A stretch of DNA of 64,000 bases from Scandinavium sp036495715. Its GTDB lineage: Bacteria; Pseudomonadota; Gammaproteobacteria; Enterobacterales; Enterobacteriaceae. Positions 8,612 through 16,686 of the stretch are shown here, in pieces. Where the stretch lies: assembly GCA_036495715.1 (NCBI GenBank), contig DASXML010000071.1, positions 248,001 through 312,000 on the forward strand, given 5' to 3'. The notes under the pieces are model-generated. The model worked only from the letters and a program-made list of their open reading frames with translations. It was not told the origin of the DNA and ran no database searches. Made by a program: the position numbers and the translations under genes. How positions within the stretch are numbered: position 1 is the first letter of the stretch; every line of letters begins with the position of its first letter.

Positions 8612-9213
8612 GCGGGTTTTATATCGACACCGAGGCGCTACGCTCCGTAAAGGCGGCGCTCGGGGCTAGCGAGTCGCAGATGGTCGCGGCCTTTCACAAA
8701 GCGCTGAGACAGACCGTCAACAAGCTCTATAAAGAGTCTGTTGTGCTGATGTTCAGTGACGTAGGGGCCAAAAACCGGAAAGTTGTGCAGCGTCGTATTC
8801 GGCAGAGTACAAAAAAGGTATCCGGCAACCAGCCCGGCACCGGCAAGGTGTGGTTTGGCCTGAATGATATGCCCGTCAGTACGTTAAAAGGACGTATTAA
8901 AAATCCCCGGATCCGGCGACAGCGCGATGCGAAAGGGCGATTTATTACGGCGAAAGGCTCTCGCGGCGCCACATTCACGCCTAAATCACCTCACCTCAAT
9001 GCGGTTACTTTCCTCAATTCATTCGGTGCCACCGTGCGCGGTAAGCGTTCCATCTGGATCCGTCAGGACAACGGGCATGTGGCGGAGGCGCGTATCGCGG
9101 TTTACAACCCCATGGTTGCCGCAGTTCAAAGTGATCTCTTCGGACATGCGGGTGAAACGCTGATGGATTACTTCACAAAGGATTTGCGCGGCAGGGTGGC
9201 GGGTAATGTGTAA
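8608..9213 (+). CDS. Minor tail protein Z-like
   Basis: The 201-residue, very basic product matches prophage minor tail protein Z in size, charge and position. The central segment is rich in Arg/Lys (KNRKVVQRRIRQSTKK). In lambda, gpZ helps connect the tail end to the head and position DNA for ejection. Its start overlaps the FII-like gene, consistent with one transcript. Confidence 0.65.
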   Translation: MSGFYIDTEALRSVKAALGASESQMVAAFHKALRQTVNKLYKESVVLMFSDVGAKNRKVVQRRIRQSTKKVSGNQPGTGKVWFGLNDMPVSTLKGRIKNPRIRRQRDAKGRFITAKGSRGATFTPKSPHLNAVTFLNSFGATVRGKRSIWIRQDNGHVAEARIAVYNPMVAAVQSDLFGHAGETLMDYFTKDLRGRVAGNV

Positions 9214-9224
9214 GGTGAAATTGT

Positions 9225-9791
9225 ATGAATGGTGTTGAATGGCTTGATGATTATCAGGACGCAGTCGTTGCAGAGCTCGAAAAAATCCCCTGGGCCGCAA
9301 CCACTGGTGTTTATCCCGATATTGGCAGTGATTTCCCCACGCCCGCCATCTTTTTCGATGTTGCCCGCTGGGAGCGTGCCGACCGGGAGCTGGGCGGCAA
9401 CGTGACATTGTCGCTGACCTGCCACTTTTATATTCTGCGTCACTTTGTTGCGGCGCAGGGGGATGATGAAGAGTTGCGCGGCAGCACCGAAACGCGCGTT
9501 CGTAACGCTGCGCTCAAAATGTCCGACTGGGTAGAAGGGCGGCAGTTCGGAATAAGCACCGCACCAGCGGTGATGGATTCAGCCGAACCCATGACCTGGG
9601 AAAACTCGGAAGGCGGTGCAGACCACGCAATCTGGAGTGTGTCGTTTACGCAGCTGCTTGCCGTCGGGCGCGACCCGTTCGAAGAGCCAAACGTACCAAC
9701 CCTGAAAGAGTTCTGGCTCGGCATCTTCCCGGACATTGGGCCTGCACATAAAGACGATTACATTCTGCTGGCGAAATCGGGAGACGAATAA
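9225..9791 (+). CDS. Probable tail terminator protein
   Basis: The 188-residue product lies between the Z-like gene and a tail tube gene, where the tail terminator (lambda U-type) is usually encoded. Tail terminators cap the tube and fix the connection to the head. I recognise no catalytic motif; the assignment is positional. AAGGTGA precedes the ATG at 9225, and its stop overlaps the tube gene start. Confidence 0.45.
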   Translation: MNGVEWLDDYQDAVVAELEKIPWAATTGVYPDIGSDFPTPAIFFDVARWERADRELGGNVTLSLTCHFYILRHFVAAQGDDEELRGSTETRVRNAALKMSDWVEGRQFGISTAPAVMDSAEPMTWENSEGGADHAIWSVSFTQLLAVGRDPFEEPNVPTLKEFWLGIFPDIGPAHKDDYILLAKSGDE

Positions 9792-10297
9792 TGGCGACAT
9801 ACCGTGGTTGTTCGCTGTTCCTGAACAGCTTCAAACTCTCCGACAGTGTGGCTTATACCCCGCCAGAAATCGCCGTTGACCGCGTATGGTATAAGGCCGG
9901 GGCAATGACAACCCCAGTGGGCATGGATCGGGGCATCAAACCCATGACTGCCCATTACAAAATTGCGGGCATGGATCCGACTGCGTTTCTTTTTTTGGGG
10001 CTGGTACCGGGCTTTCGGGCACGCCTGACCGTGCGCCGGGTCTACCGCATAGGTGATGTCACGTTGTTTTTGCATGATGAGCTCGAAGGATTTATCGACA
10101 CGATCCGTGCGGATGAGCATGGCAGCGACAGCAAGCTGAACGTTGGGCAGGAAATGACGATGACGGTGAACTATTACCGCGTGTCGGTCGATGGCGTTCA
10201 GCCGCTGCTGGAAATACATCCGGTCATGGGAACGCGGAAAATCTTTGGCGTGGATGCGCAGCGTATTCCCGCCAGTATTACGGAGATGCTGATGTGA
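9791..10297 (+). CDS. Phage tail tube protein, first copy (FII family)
   Basis: The 168-residue protein belongs to the P2 FII major tail tube family: PVGMDRGIKPMTAHYKIAG, the RLTVRRVYR strand and the signature DELEGFIDTI. It is a clear paralogue of the tube protein at 18193, sharing the central region and the same length, although a P2-like tail needs one tube protein. It lies beside gpU, far from the sheath gene. Either one copy makes the tube and the other a specialised ring, or one is a remnant of a tail exchange. Confidence 0.85.
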   Translation: MATYRGCSLFLNSFKLSDSVAYTPPEIAVDRVWYKAGAMTTPVGMDRGIKPMTAHYKIAGMDPTAFLFLGLVPGFRARLTVRRVYRIGDVTLFLHDELEGFIDTIRADEHGSDSKLNVGQEMTMTVNYYRVSVDGVQPLLEIHPVMGTRKIFGVDAQRIPASITEMLM

Positions 10298-10908
10298 TTA
10301 TTGATCCCCTCTCGATACTTGAATCGCAGCTCCGTCAGCAAACCGAAACACTTGATCCTCAGTTGCCGCCGTTGCTGATGTGGGGCGATTTTGTCTTTCA
10401 GCTTTCCACGCTGGCCTACAACAAATTGAGCCTGAGCGATGCCTGGACATGGGCATCACAGGGCCGTATCGGACGACAGGATCGTCTGCAATACACCGGG
10501 AAAAAAGCCCCGACAATCCGTTTTGAGTGTGAGCTCTATGCGGATTTCGTCGATACAACCGGCCTGTCCGCGCTGATCACCTCTGCCGGGGTCTGGCAGG
10601 ATGCGAACAACGACCCGGTTGAATGGCTACGCCGCCAGGCAAATACTAAAACACCGATGATGCTGGTTACGGGATACGGGCGGGTGATGGGATTCTGGGT
10701 CATGACGCAGCTTGAACAGGCCGTGGACGAGTTCCGTGGCGCGGGCGAATTCAGACACCAAAACGTCACTGTGTCGTTGCAGTATTTTGGCAGCAGCCTG
10801 AATGGTGTTGAAGACGATCCCGCAGAGACAGAGCAGCCATCAACGGAGGCTTCCAGCCAGACTGTTAGCGAGATGAATACGTTTCTAAGCGAGTACGAGA
10901 ATGGCTGA
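10294..10908 (+). CDS. Tail protein gpU-like
   Basis: The middle region (WASQGRIGRQDRLQYTGKKA followed by a GYGRVMGFWVMT strand) matches P2 gpU, where SRIGKRDAFQF and IYGMYVISR occupy the same places. gpU acts in tail completion. The product is 204 residues against about 159 in P2, because of an acidic, Thr/Ser-rich C-terminal tail. The start is a GTG overlapping the stop of the tube gene. In P2 the U gene lies near X and D; here it has moved upstream of V. Confidence 0.75.
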   Translation: MIIDPLSILESQLRQQTETLDPQLPPLLMWGDFVFQLSTLAYNKLSLSDAWTWASQGRIGRQDRLQYTGKKAPTIRFECELYADFVDTTGLSALITSAGVWQDANNDPVEWLRRQANTKTPMMLVTGYGRVMGFWVMTQLEQAVDEFRGAGEFRHQNVTVSLQYFGSSLNGVEDDPAETEQPSTEASSQTVSEMNTFLSEYENG

Positions 10909-11518
10909 TTTCGATACTGCAAATATTTATCAGCGCCTGATGAGGCTGGTGAAATACGGCAATATCCACAGCGTGCAGGCTGACCCGCCCACATGCCGGG
11001 TGACGTTTGGTGTCGATCCGATTTCAGGGCAGGAGCACATCAGTGACTGGCTGAACTGGTCGACGCGGTCGGATTCCGAGGTGAATGACTGGAGCATGCC
11101 AGCAGTAGGTGCGCAGGTGATAGTGTTTAGTCCTGGCGGTGAGACAGATAACGGACTGGTGTTCCCTGCTGGTTTTTCCGGTGATCGCCCACCACCGTCA
11201 ACGGAACCGGGGCAGCACGTCACGCAATACAGCGACGGAGCCACGGTGATGTATGACGCCACGGCTCACGCTATGGCAGTGACGTTGCCTGATGGTGGTA
11301 AGGTGACCGTGATAGCCACCGGCGGCCTGAAACTTCAGGGTGATACTGAAATTGATGGCAACCTGACGGTGACCAAAGACATCAGCGACAGTAAAGGCAC
11401 GATGCAAGCCATGCGCGAAGTACATGACGAGCACGACCACAACGAAAATGGCGACGGTGGCGGTGTTACCGACCCACCAAACCAGAAAATGCAATCCAGT
11501 GAAGAACCCGACCAGTGA
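10901..11518 (+). CDS. Baseplate spike protein gpV
   Basis: This is the central membrane-piercing spike of the contractile tail. An N-terminal OB-fold (residues about 15-100) is followed by a repetitive beta-helix (GGLKLQGDTEIDGNLTVTKD) and the tip motif VHDEHDHNENGDGGG. The HxH pair in that tip corresponds to the iron-binding apex described for P2 gpV. It is 205 residues, close to P2. The stop codon lies inside the stem of the following terminator. Confidence 0.88.
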   Translation: MADFDTANIYQRLMRLVKYGNIHSVQADPPTCRVTFGVDPISGQEHISDWLNWSTRSDSEVNDWSMPAVGAQVIVFSPGGETDNGLVFPAGFSGDRPPPSTEPGQHVTQYSDGATVMYDATAHAMAVTLPDGGKVTVIATGGLKLQGDTEIDGNLTVTKDISDSKGTMQAMREVHDEHDHNENGDGGGVTDPPNQKMQSSEEPDQ

Positions 11519-11531
11519 GTCGGGTTTTTTT
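11507..11531 (+). terminator. Rho-independent terminator overlapping the V stop codon
   Basis: CCCGAC pairs with GTCGGG around CAGTGA and runs into seven T. The loop contains the gpV stop codon, so translation to the end could affect hairpin folding. Confidence 0.75.
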
Positions 11532-11542
11532 ATGGGGGAATT

Positions 11543-11878
11543 ATGCAGGGAATGAACCGGGAAACCGGAAAAGTATTGTCCGGGACTGATCATATCCGTC
11601 AATCCGTCGAGGACATTCTCAGCACGCCACTCGGTACGCGCGTGATGTTGCCGGGATACGGCAGCAATCTGATCCGGCTGGTTGACCATCCGGCAGACCA
11701 CATCACAGCAATCCGCGTTGTCATGGCGACGGCGGTGGCGATTGCCCGCTGGGAGCCACGAATAACGATTAACGGTATCGAGGTGTTGAAGGCGGGGGAG
11801 GGAGAGATAGCGATCACTCTGCGGGCCACTGATACAGAGAATCAGCGCACGGTTGTGCTGGAGAACATACGTCTATGA
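11543..11878 (+). CDS. Baseplate wedge protein gpW (gp25-like)
   Basis: The 111-residue product has the features of the GPW/gp25 family, a wedge component with lysozyme-like ancestry in T4 gp25: SVEDILSTPLGTRVMLPGYG near residues 19-38 is its classic signature. It is encoded between the spike and gpJ, as in P2, and overlaps gpJ by four bases. Confidence 0.9.
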   Translation: MQGMNRETGKVLSGTDHIRQSVEDILSTPLGTRVMLPGYGSNLIRLVDHPADHITAIRVVMATAVAIARWEPRITINGIEVLKAGEGEIAITLRATDTENQRTVVLENIRL

Positions 11879-12801
11879 ATACGATTGACCTGAGCCAGTT
11901 ACCACCACCGCGAATACTGGAAATGCCCAAGTTTCGGGAGCTGAAAGCGAAGCGCCTGGCGGAACTCCAGTCTCTTGACCCGACTTTTAATGCGCTGGTG
12001 GAAAGTGACCCGTCGATGAAGTTGCTCGAGATTCTGGTTTACCGGGAGATGGTTAACGTCGCGCGCTTCAATAGCGGGATCCTGGCGGTGCTTCTGGCCT
12101 ATGCCAAAGGCAGCGACCTCGACCAGATTGGCGCCAATTACGAAGTGTTTCGTCTGGTTATCACGCCTGCTGACGATACCACCATCCCACCGACAGCCGC
12201 CGTTATGGAAAGCGACGATGCGTTCCGCCGCCGTATTCGACTCTCCTGGTATGCGCGAAACACTGCAGGATCTATTCAGGCTTATGAATATTTTACGCTG
12301 TCGGCCGACGGTAGTGTGCTCGATGCAAAAGCCTATGGCCCGCAAGAGTCTTCTGATATTCAGCCGGGACGGGTGCATGTGTATGTACTGAGCGCCGAAG
12401 GTGATGGCACACCATCAGATGCGCTACTTCAAACGGTAACTGACTCGCTTAGCGCGGAATATACCCGACCGCTTACAGATTACGTCAGCGTTCTGGCGCC
12501 TGACGTTGTTACTTATGAAGTTGATGCGACGCTCCTGATAGCGGACGGGCCGGATGCCGACACGGTAGAACAGGCCGCTGTGTCGGCGATGCAACGCTAT
12601 GCAGATAGCGTCCATAAAATTGACATCGATGTGTCGCTGGCGGGTGTGTACCGGGCACTGAAACAACCCGGCGTCGACGATGTTTTACTGGATTCACCGC
12701 TAGCCACGATCCCTGTGGGCCTCGGTGAAGTGTCGTACTGTACTGCCATCAATTTGACCATCAAAAGGGGGAGCGATGTACCGGACACTCCTTCCTCCTA
12801 A
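11875..12801 (+). CDS. Baseplate assembly protein gpJ
   Basis: The 308-residue protein belongs to the baseplate J family that forms the outer wedge ring. Recognisable segments are LLEILVYREMVNVARFN and the acidic linker before DDAFRRRIRLSWYARNTAGS. P2 gpJ is about 302 residues. Its 3' end overlaps the start of gpI by 26 bases. Confidence 0.9.
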   Translation: MNTIDLSQLPPPRILEMPKFRELKAKRLAELQSLDPTFNALVESDPSMKLLEILVYREMVNVARFNSGILAVLLAYAKGSDLDQIGANYEVFRLVITPADDTTIPPTAAVMESDDAFRRRIRLSWYARNTAGSIQAYEYFTLSADGSVLDAKAYGPQESSDIQPGRVHVYVLSAEGDGTPSDALLQTVTDSLSAEYTRPLTDYVSVLAPDVVTYEVDATLLIADGPDADTVEQAAVSAMQRYADSVHKIDIDVSLAGVYRALKQPGVDDVLLDSPLATIPVGLGEVSYCTAINLTIKRGSDVPDTPSS

Positions 12802-13315
12802 TCCAACCCAAGGCGAACAGGCTCTTGAGCAGGTGATGGGCCATGCGAGTGATCAGCCCATTGATATCCGCACAGTGAAAAGCGCGGATGATTGCCCTCT
12901 CGAACTGCTGCCATGGCTGGCATGGGAATACGCGGTCACTTACTGGGATGAAAACTGGACGGAAGCGCAGAAGCGTAGCGTCATTAAAAGTGCTCCTAAA
13001 GTAAACAAAACACGCGGTACCGCTGGCGCGGTAAAGCATGCGCTTGAGGCCGTGGGGCGATCCATTGATGTCGTCGAGTGGTTCAATGATTCTCCCGTAG
13101 GCGAGCCGTATACGTTTCGCATTTTAGTTAATGGCTATGCCGTAACCGCCGATGAGCTCAAGTTGATTGCACAGCAGGTCGCGGATGCAAAAAATGCCCG
13201 CAGTTACATGAGCGATATTCAAATCGGTCAGCAATCAGTAGCGGGGAATGTGTACTGGGGTGGCGCCTGCGTCGTGCAACAGACAATCAGAATTAAGGCA
13301 AAACGCGATGAGTGA
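12776..13315 (+). CDS. Tail protein gpI
   Basis: The 179-residue product matches P2 gpI: LLPPNPTQGEQALEQ at the start, then LPWLAWEYAVTYWDENW and the KSAPKVNKTRGTAGAVKHAL helix. gpI joins the baseplate to the tail fibre. The ATG at 12776 is preceded by a purine-rich box (AAAGGGGGAG) and lies inside the end of gpJ. Confidence 0.9.
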   Translation: MYRTLLPPNPTQGEQALEQVMGHASDQPIDIRTVKSADDCPLELLPWLAWEYAVTYWDENWTEAQKRSVIKSAPKVNKTRGTAGAVKHALEAVGRSIDVVEWFNDSPVGEPYTFRILVNGYAVTADELKLIAQQVADAKNARSYMSDIQIGQQSVAGNVYWGGACVVQQTIRIKAKRDE

Positions 13316-15428
13316 TTTTTATTTATTGATTACAGACGCGGGGAAGGCGCTGGAGGCTGCTGCGCACGCGAGTGGTGAGCCGGTCAAATTAACCGACTTT
13401 TCGGTAGGCGATGGCAATGGGTTGCCGGTCACTCCTGATGCTGCACAAACTTCGCTGGTTAATGAAACATTTCGTGATGCCATTAGCTCGCTGATAGTGA
13501 GTATCTCAGATAGCACTGTTCTGGAAGCTGAGTGTGTAATCCCGGCAAGCAGTGGTGGTTATACGATCCGCGAAATTGGTATTTTTGCGGAAGATAGCAC
13601 ACTGTACGCCGTGGGTAATTTTGCAGAGCAGGAAAAGCCGGATCCTGACAGTGGCTATGCGGCATCGCTTAAAATTCTTGCCGATCTTGCCGTCTCAGAT
13701 ACAGCGGATATCACATTAACCGTTCAGGACGGCAGCTATCTGACTGAGGCGCAGGGCAATACTATTTATCTGCGTCAGGATAAGCACCTTTCAGAAATCG
13801 CCGCTCAGGGCGTGGAGGCTCAGGCCGAATCTCGGGGAAACATCGGCTGCGGTACGGCGGCAACTCACGATGTGACCGAATCTCCTACGGACGCAACCGC
13901 CGGGCGCGTTTTACAGGTGGGTGATTACGGTCTTTCAAAAGCGATCCCGATAACGAAGGGAACGGACCTTTTTACATTTCTGAGTAATGAACCTGGAAGT
14001 TTCTATCACTGTGACAGCCCCAGTGAATATACCAATGCCCCGGACTTTGGCGGTAACTGGTTTGATATTTACATGACTATTCATGAGACCAGTGGATATC
14101 GGACAATGGTCGCTGTGAGCGCAATGGGCCAACTTGCAACTGCGGGTATTACAGATGGTGCGTTTTCGGGGTGGAGCAGTGCCTATTCAACAATTAATAA
14201 ACCGGCACCGTTGGATATTAATGCATTCCCCACAATGATCATCAATCTTGATTCGACGGTCGATTTAAACACCATCGGTGCTATAGAGCAGCAGGGTGTT
14301 TTTGCCAACGAATCGAATGGGGTTGCGACGCCTGAGCATCATTACCCAATAAACCAGGCTGGAACGTTAATAGCCACGCCTTCGGCATATGGTTTACAGC
14401 AGGAATACACGACATTCACAGGTTCAAAATTCGTACGCGGGCTTTCGGGGGCGTTTGACGGGGCTGGCCCGTGGGGAGGATGGATTCAAATCCTGAATCT
14501 GAATGAATCGGATACCCGATACCCTCAGCGAGATGGAATATCATACATAGGCCTTGAAGCTGATAATCCAGACGCTCCCTATATGCGTCGTATTTCAACT
14601 GGTGCAGAAATCTATCTGGCCTCTCAAAATTGGGTTAAGGGAAGTTTTGTTCAGGATTTACGGGTAGGTGCAAACCAGTCTCAGGGGGCAACTGACAATT
14701 ATGCTACGTCAATTGTGCCCGCAGGTTGCGTCATGACTGGTACGGCTTCGGACTATAACGATTCAAACTGGCAAGTTGACGCCATTTATTATGCACCAAT
14801 TCAGAAGCTCGTTAACGGGGCGTGGTTCGGCATTGCAGGGGGAGTCGGGCTTGAGTCAGCTCTGTCTCTGACGGCAAGACGGAAAGTGAAAGCTATCAAG
14901 CACGGCGCATTGTTAACTCAACTCACTAACTTACAGCCATACCGTAATGATAAAACCCCTGTGGGCTGCATTGATTTTATTTGTGATGACGACCTGCTGT
15001 GGACTCATGCAGCACCACTTCTCGCCGGGAATGTATTCATCGCTTTTGATAGCGCAGGTGTTATACGTCAAATCGCTAGCGATGCGACAATGATTGAACC
15101 TAAAAATTTATCGGTTGCTGGTTTTTCTGGCATCCCTGACGGCTGTTTTGAAGACGGTTCATGGATTTACGACGGAGAAACTATTTATCAAAACCCTGAT
15201 GCTCTGGCCGCACAAACATTACTGAGAAATCAGGGCGAGCTGAATTCAGTAAGGGGAAAGGCAGCAGCAGCAATTCTTGATATTCAGTGCAGCGCAGCAG
15301 CTGGTAACCAGCGCAGCGGTGATGCTGATAATTTGCTGGTGCTGCAACAATACGTCGACGAGTTGCGTGACGTTGATTTAACCGCTGCTGACCCCGCCTG
15401 GCCGCCAGTGCCTTCTTTTATTTCGTAA
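13308..15428 (+). CDS. Tail fibre protein gpH with chaperone-like C-terminal tail
   Basis: The N-terminal 170 residues are the tail-collar fibre domain (DUF3751-like) that docks to gpI: FYLLITDAGKALEAAA, GYTIREIGIFAEDSTLYAVG. The middle, receptor-facing part is not recognisable, and its DNA is more AT-rich with weaker codon bias than its neighbours, as usual for exchanged fibre tips. The last 50 residues (LLVLQQYVDELRDVDLTAAD then WPPVPSF) look like the end of a tail-fibre assembly chaperone (Caudo_TAP), which is otherwise missing. The start at 13308 overlaps the gpI stop. Confidence 0.85.
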   Translation: MSDFYLLITDAGKALEAAAHASGEPVKLTDFSVGDGNGLPVTPDAAQTSLVNETFRDAISSLIVSISDSTVLEAECVIPASSGGYTIREIGIFAEDSTLYAVGNFAEQEKPDPDSGYAASLKILADLAVSDTADITLTVQDGSYLTEAQGNTIYLRQDKHLSEIAAQGVEAQAESRGNIGCGTAATHDVTESPTDATAGRVLQVGDYGLSKAIPITKGTDLFTFLSNEPGSFYHCDSPSEYTNAPDFGGNWFDIYMTIHETSGYRTMVAVSAMGQLATAGITDGAFSGWSSAYSTINKPAPLDINAFPTMIINLDSTVDLNTIGAIEQQGVFANESNGVATPEHHYPINQAGTLIATPSAYGLQQEYTTFTGSKFVRGLSGAFDGAGPWGGWIQILNLNESDTRYPQRDGISYIGLEADNPDAPYMRRISTGAEIYLASQNWVKGSFVQDLRVGANQSQGATDNYATSIVPAGCVMTGTASDYNDSNWQVDAIYYAPIQKLVNGAWFGIAGGVGLESALSLTARRKVKAIKHGALLTQLTNLQPYRNDKTPVGCIDFICDDDLLWTHAAPLLAGNVFIAFDSAGVIRQIASDATMIEPKNLSVAGFSGIPDGCFEDGSWIYDGETIYQNPDALAAQTLLRNQGELNSVRGKAAAAILDIQCSAAAGNQRSGDADNLLVLQQYVDELRDVDLTAADPAWPPVPSFIS

Positions 15429-15441
15429 CTTCGGAGTTTTC

Positions 15442-16278
15442 ATGTTCAGACATAAAAAATCGCGCACGCGAGGATTTTCCCTGCGTGCTTTTCAGACGCG
15501 TATGAATGCCGTCTGGTTTAATGGCTCAATGAATGAGACGCAGACAGAGTGCCTGTCCGGCTTCACTGCTGCGTATCTCATCTACAACAACGTGCTCGGT
15601 AAGAGCATCCCGGTTAGCTGGCTGGCCTATATCCTTGCCACCACGTACCACGAAACCGCCGCCACGATGCAGCCGATTGAGGAATATGGCAAAGGAGCGG
15701 GGCATTCATACGGCGAGCCAGACCCCGAAACAGGGCAGATCTACGACGGTCGCGGCTATGTCCAGCTGACCTGGAAAGATAACTACCAGAAATCGCAGGA
15801 CGAGGTGGTGAACTTCCAGACCATGAAGTGCGATGTGCCGCTGGTGATGCAGCCTGACCTGGCTATGACCCCGTGGATTGCTGCACAGGTGGCGATCGTC
15901 GGCATGTCGCAGGGCTGGTTCACCGGCAAGAGCCTCAGCGACTATCTCACCGAAACTTCCACTGATTACGTCAACGCGCGTCGGATCATCAATGGTACCG
16001 ACAAAGCACAGACTATCGCGGCCTATGCCACAGAAACACAGGAGGCACTGGCGCTGGCACACGGGCAGGGCATTTCCCGCAGCACGGTGAAAAATGGCAG
16101 TACCGGCGACGATGTGCGAGAGCTGCAACTGATGCTCGGTCTTACTGCTGACGGTATCGCCGGGAATGACACCGCGAACGCCGTTATGACGTTCCAGGCA
16201 GATAACCTGCTGCAAGTTGATGGGATTTGCGGACAGGATACCTGGGCCACTCTCGACCGGGAGATTTACGGCGTATGA
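15442..16278 (+). CDS. Endolysin: GH19 chitinase-like domain plus peptidoglycan-binding domain
   Basis: The product is 278 residues. Residues about 50-190 resemble GH19 lysozyme/chitinase endolysins, with the catalytic glutamate in TYHETAATMQP and the GRGYVQLTW motif. Residues 205-275 form a PG_binding_1 domain (GDDVRELQLMLGLTADGI, FQADNLLQVDGICG). There is no obvious signal peptide, so a holin would be needed for release. It follows the fibre gene rather than sitting in a separate lysis cassette. Confidence 0.88.
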   Translation: MFRHKKSRTRGFSLRAFQTRMNAVWFNGSMNETQTECLSGFTAAYLIYNNVLGKSIPVSWLAYILATTYHETAATMQPIEEYGKGAGHSYGEPDPETGQIYDGRGYVQLTWKDNYQKSQDEVVNFQTMKCDVPLVMQPDLAMTPWIAAQVAIVGMSQGWFTGKSLSDYLTETSTDYVNARRIINGTDKAQTIAAYATETQEALALAHGQGISRSTVKNGSTGDDVRELQLMLGLTADGIAGNDTANAVMTFQADNLLQVDGICGQDTWATLDREIYGV

Positions 16279-16454
16279 AAGCATTATTTTTGATGGTGTT
16301 AAGCCTGCTGCTGGGCGGTTGTTCAGCGACGATGGTCAGTTATAGCGCCGGGAATGCTGGTAAAGATTGCCCGCCGGTTGTCAGTGTGAAAAGCCTGGGG
16401 AACAGCGTTGTGATTACCGATGGCTCAGTTTGTAAAAAGGAAGCACTAAAGTGA
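16275..16454 (+). CDS. Small lipoprotein next to endolysin
   Basis: The 59-residue product has a short hydrophobic signal ending in the lipobox LLLGGC (residues 11-16), so the mature protein of about 44 residues should be lipid-anchored. The ATG overlaps the endolysin stop. Its position recalls an Rz1-like outer-membrane spanin partner, but it is not proline-rich and carries two extra cysteines, so the role is open. Confidence 0.7.
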   Translation: MKALFLMVLSLLLGGCSATMVSYSAGNAGKDCPPVVSVKSLGNSVVITDGSVCKKEALK

Positions 16455-16627
16455 AGAAAGCAAAGAAAGTGGCCGCCGCCAGCGCAGCATTGATTGCGTG
16501 TTGTCTGATCGTCGCATGTTCCAACGTGTTGACGTACATCCGCCATGACGAACGCAAAGGCAACATCCAGTGTAGTGATGATCAGGCTCTCAAGCGCGAC
16601 AGCCAGTGTAACGTCAACACGAAATAA
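16451..16627 (+). CDS. Small membrane or lipoprotein, lysis-associated candidate
   Basis: A 58-codon frame starts with a GTG overlapping the upstream stop. It encodes a basic N-terminus (KKAKK), one hydrophobic segment (residues 8-23, ending LIVACS, a possible lipobox) and a charged C-terminal part with two cysteines. Being the third overlapping gene after the endolysin, it is a candidate holin or spanin component. No homologue is recognised. A terminator follows it. Confidence 0.55.
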   Translation: MKKAKKVAAASAALIACCLIVACSNVLTYIRHDERKGNIQCSDDQALKRDSQCNVNTK

Positions 16628-16651
16628 CCCTCCAGCCCCTTAGTCTACAGA

Positions 16652-16672
16652 CCCGCTCCGGCGGGTTTTTTT
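16652..16672 (+). terminator. Rho-independent terminator after the lysis-type genes
   Basis: CCCGC-TCCG-GCGGG followed by seven T separates the endolysin group from the sheath gene, so the sheath presumably has its own promoter or depends on antitermination. Confidence 0.85.
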
Positions 16673-16686
16673 ATGTGGAGAATAGT

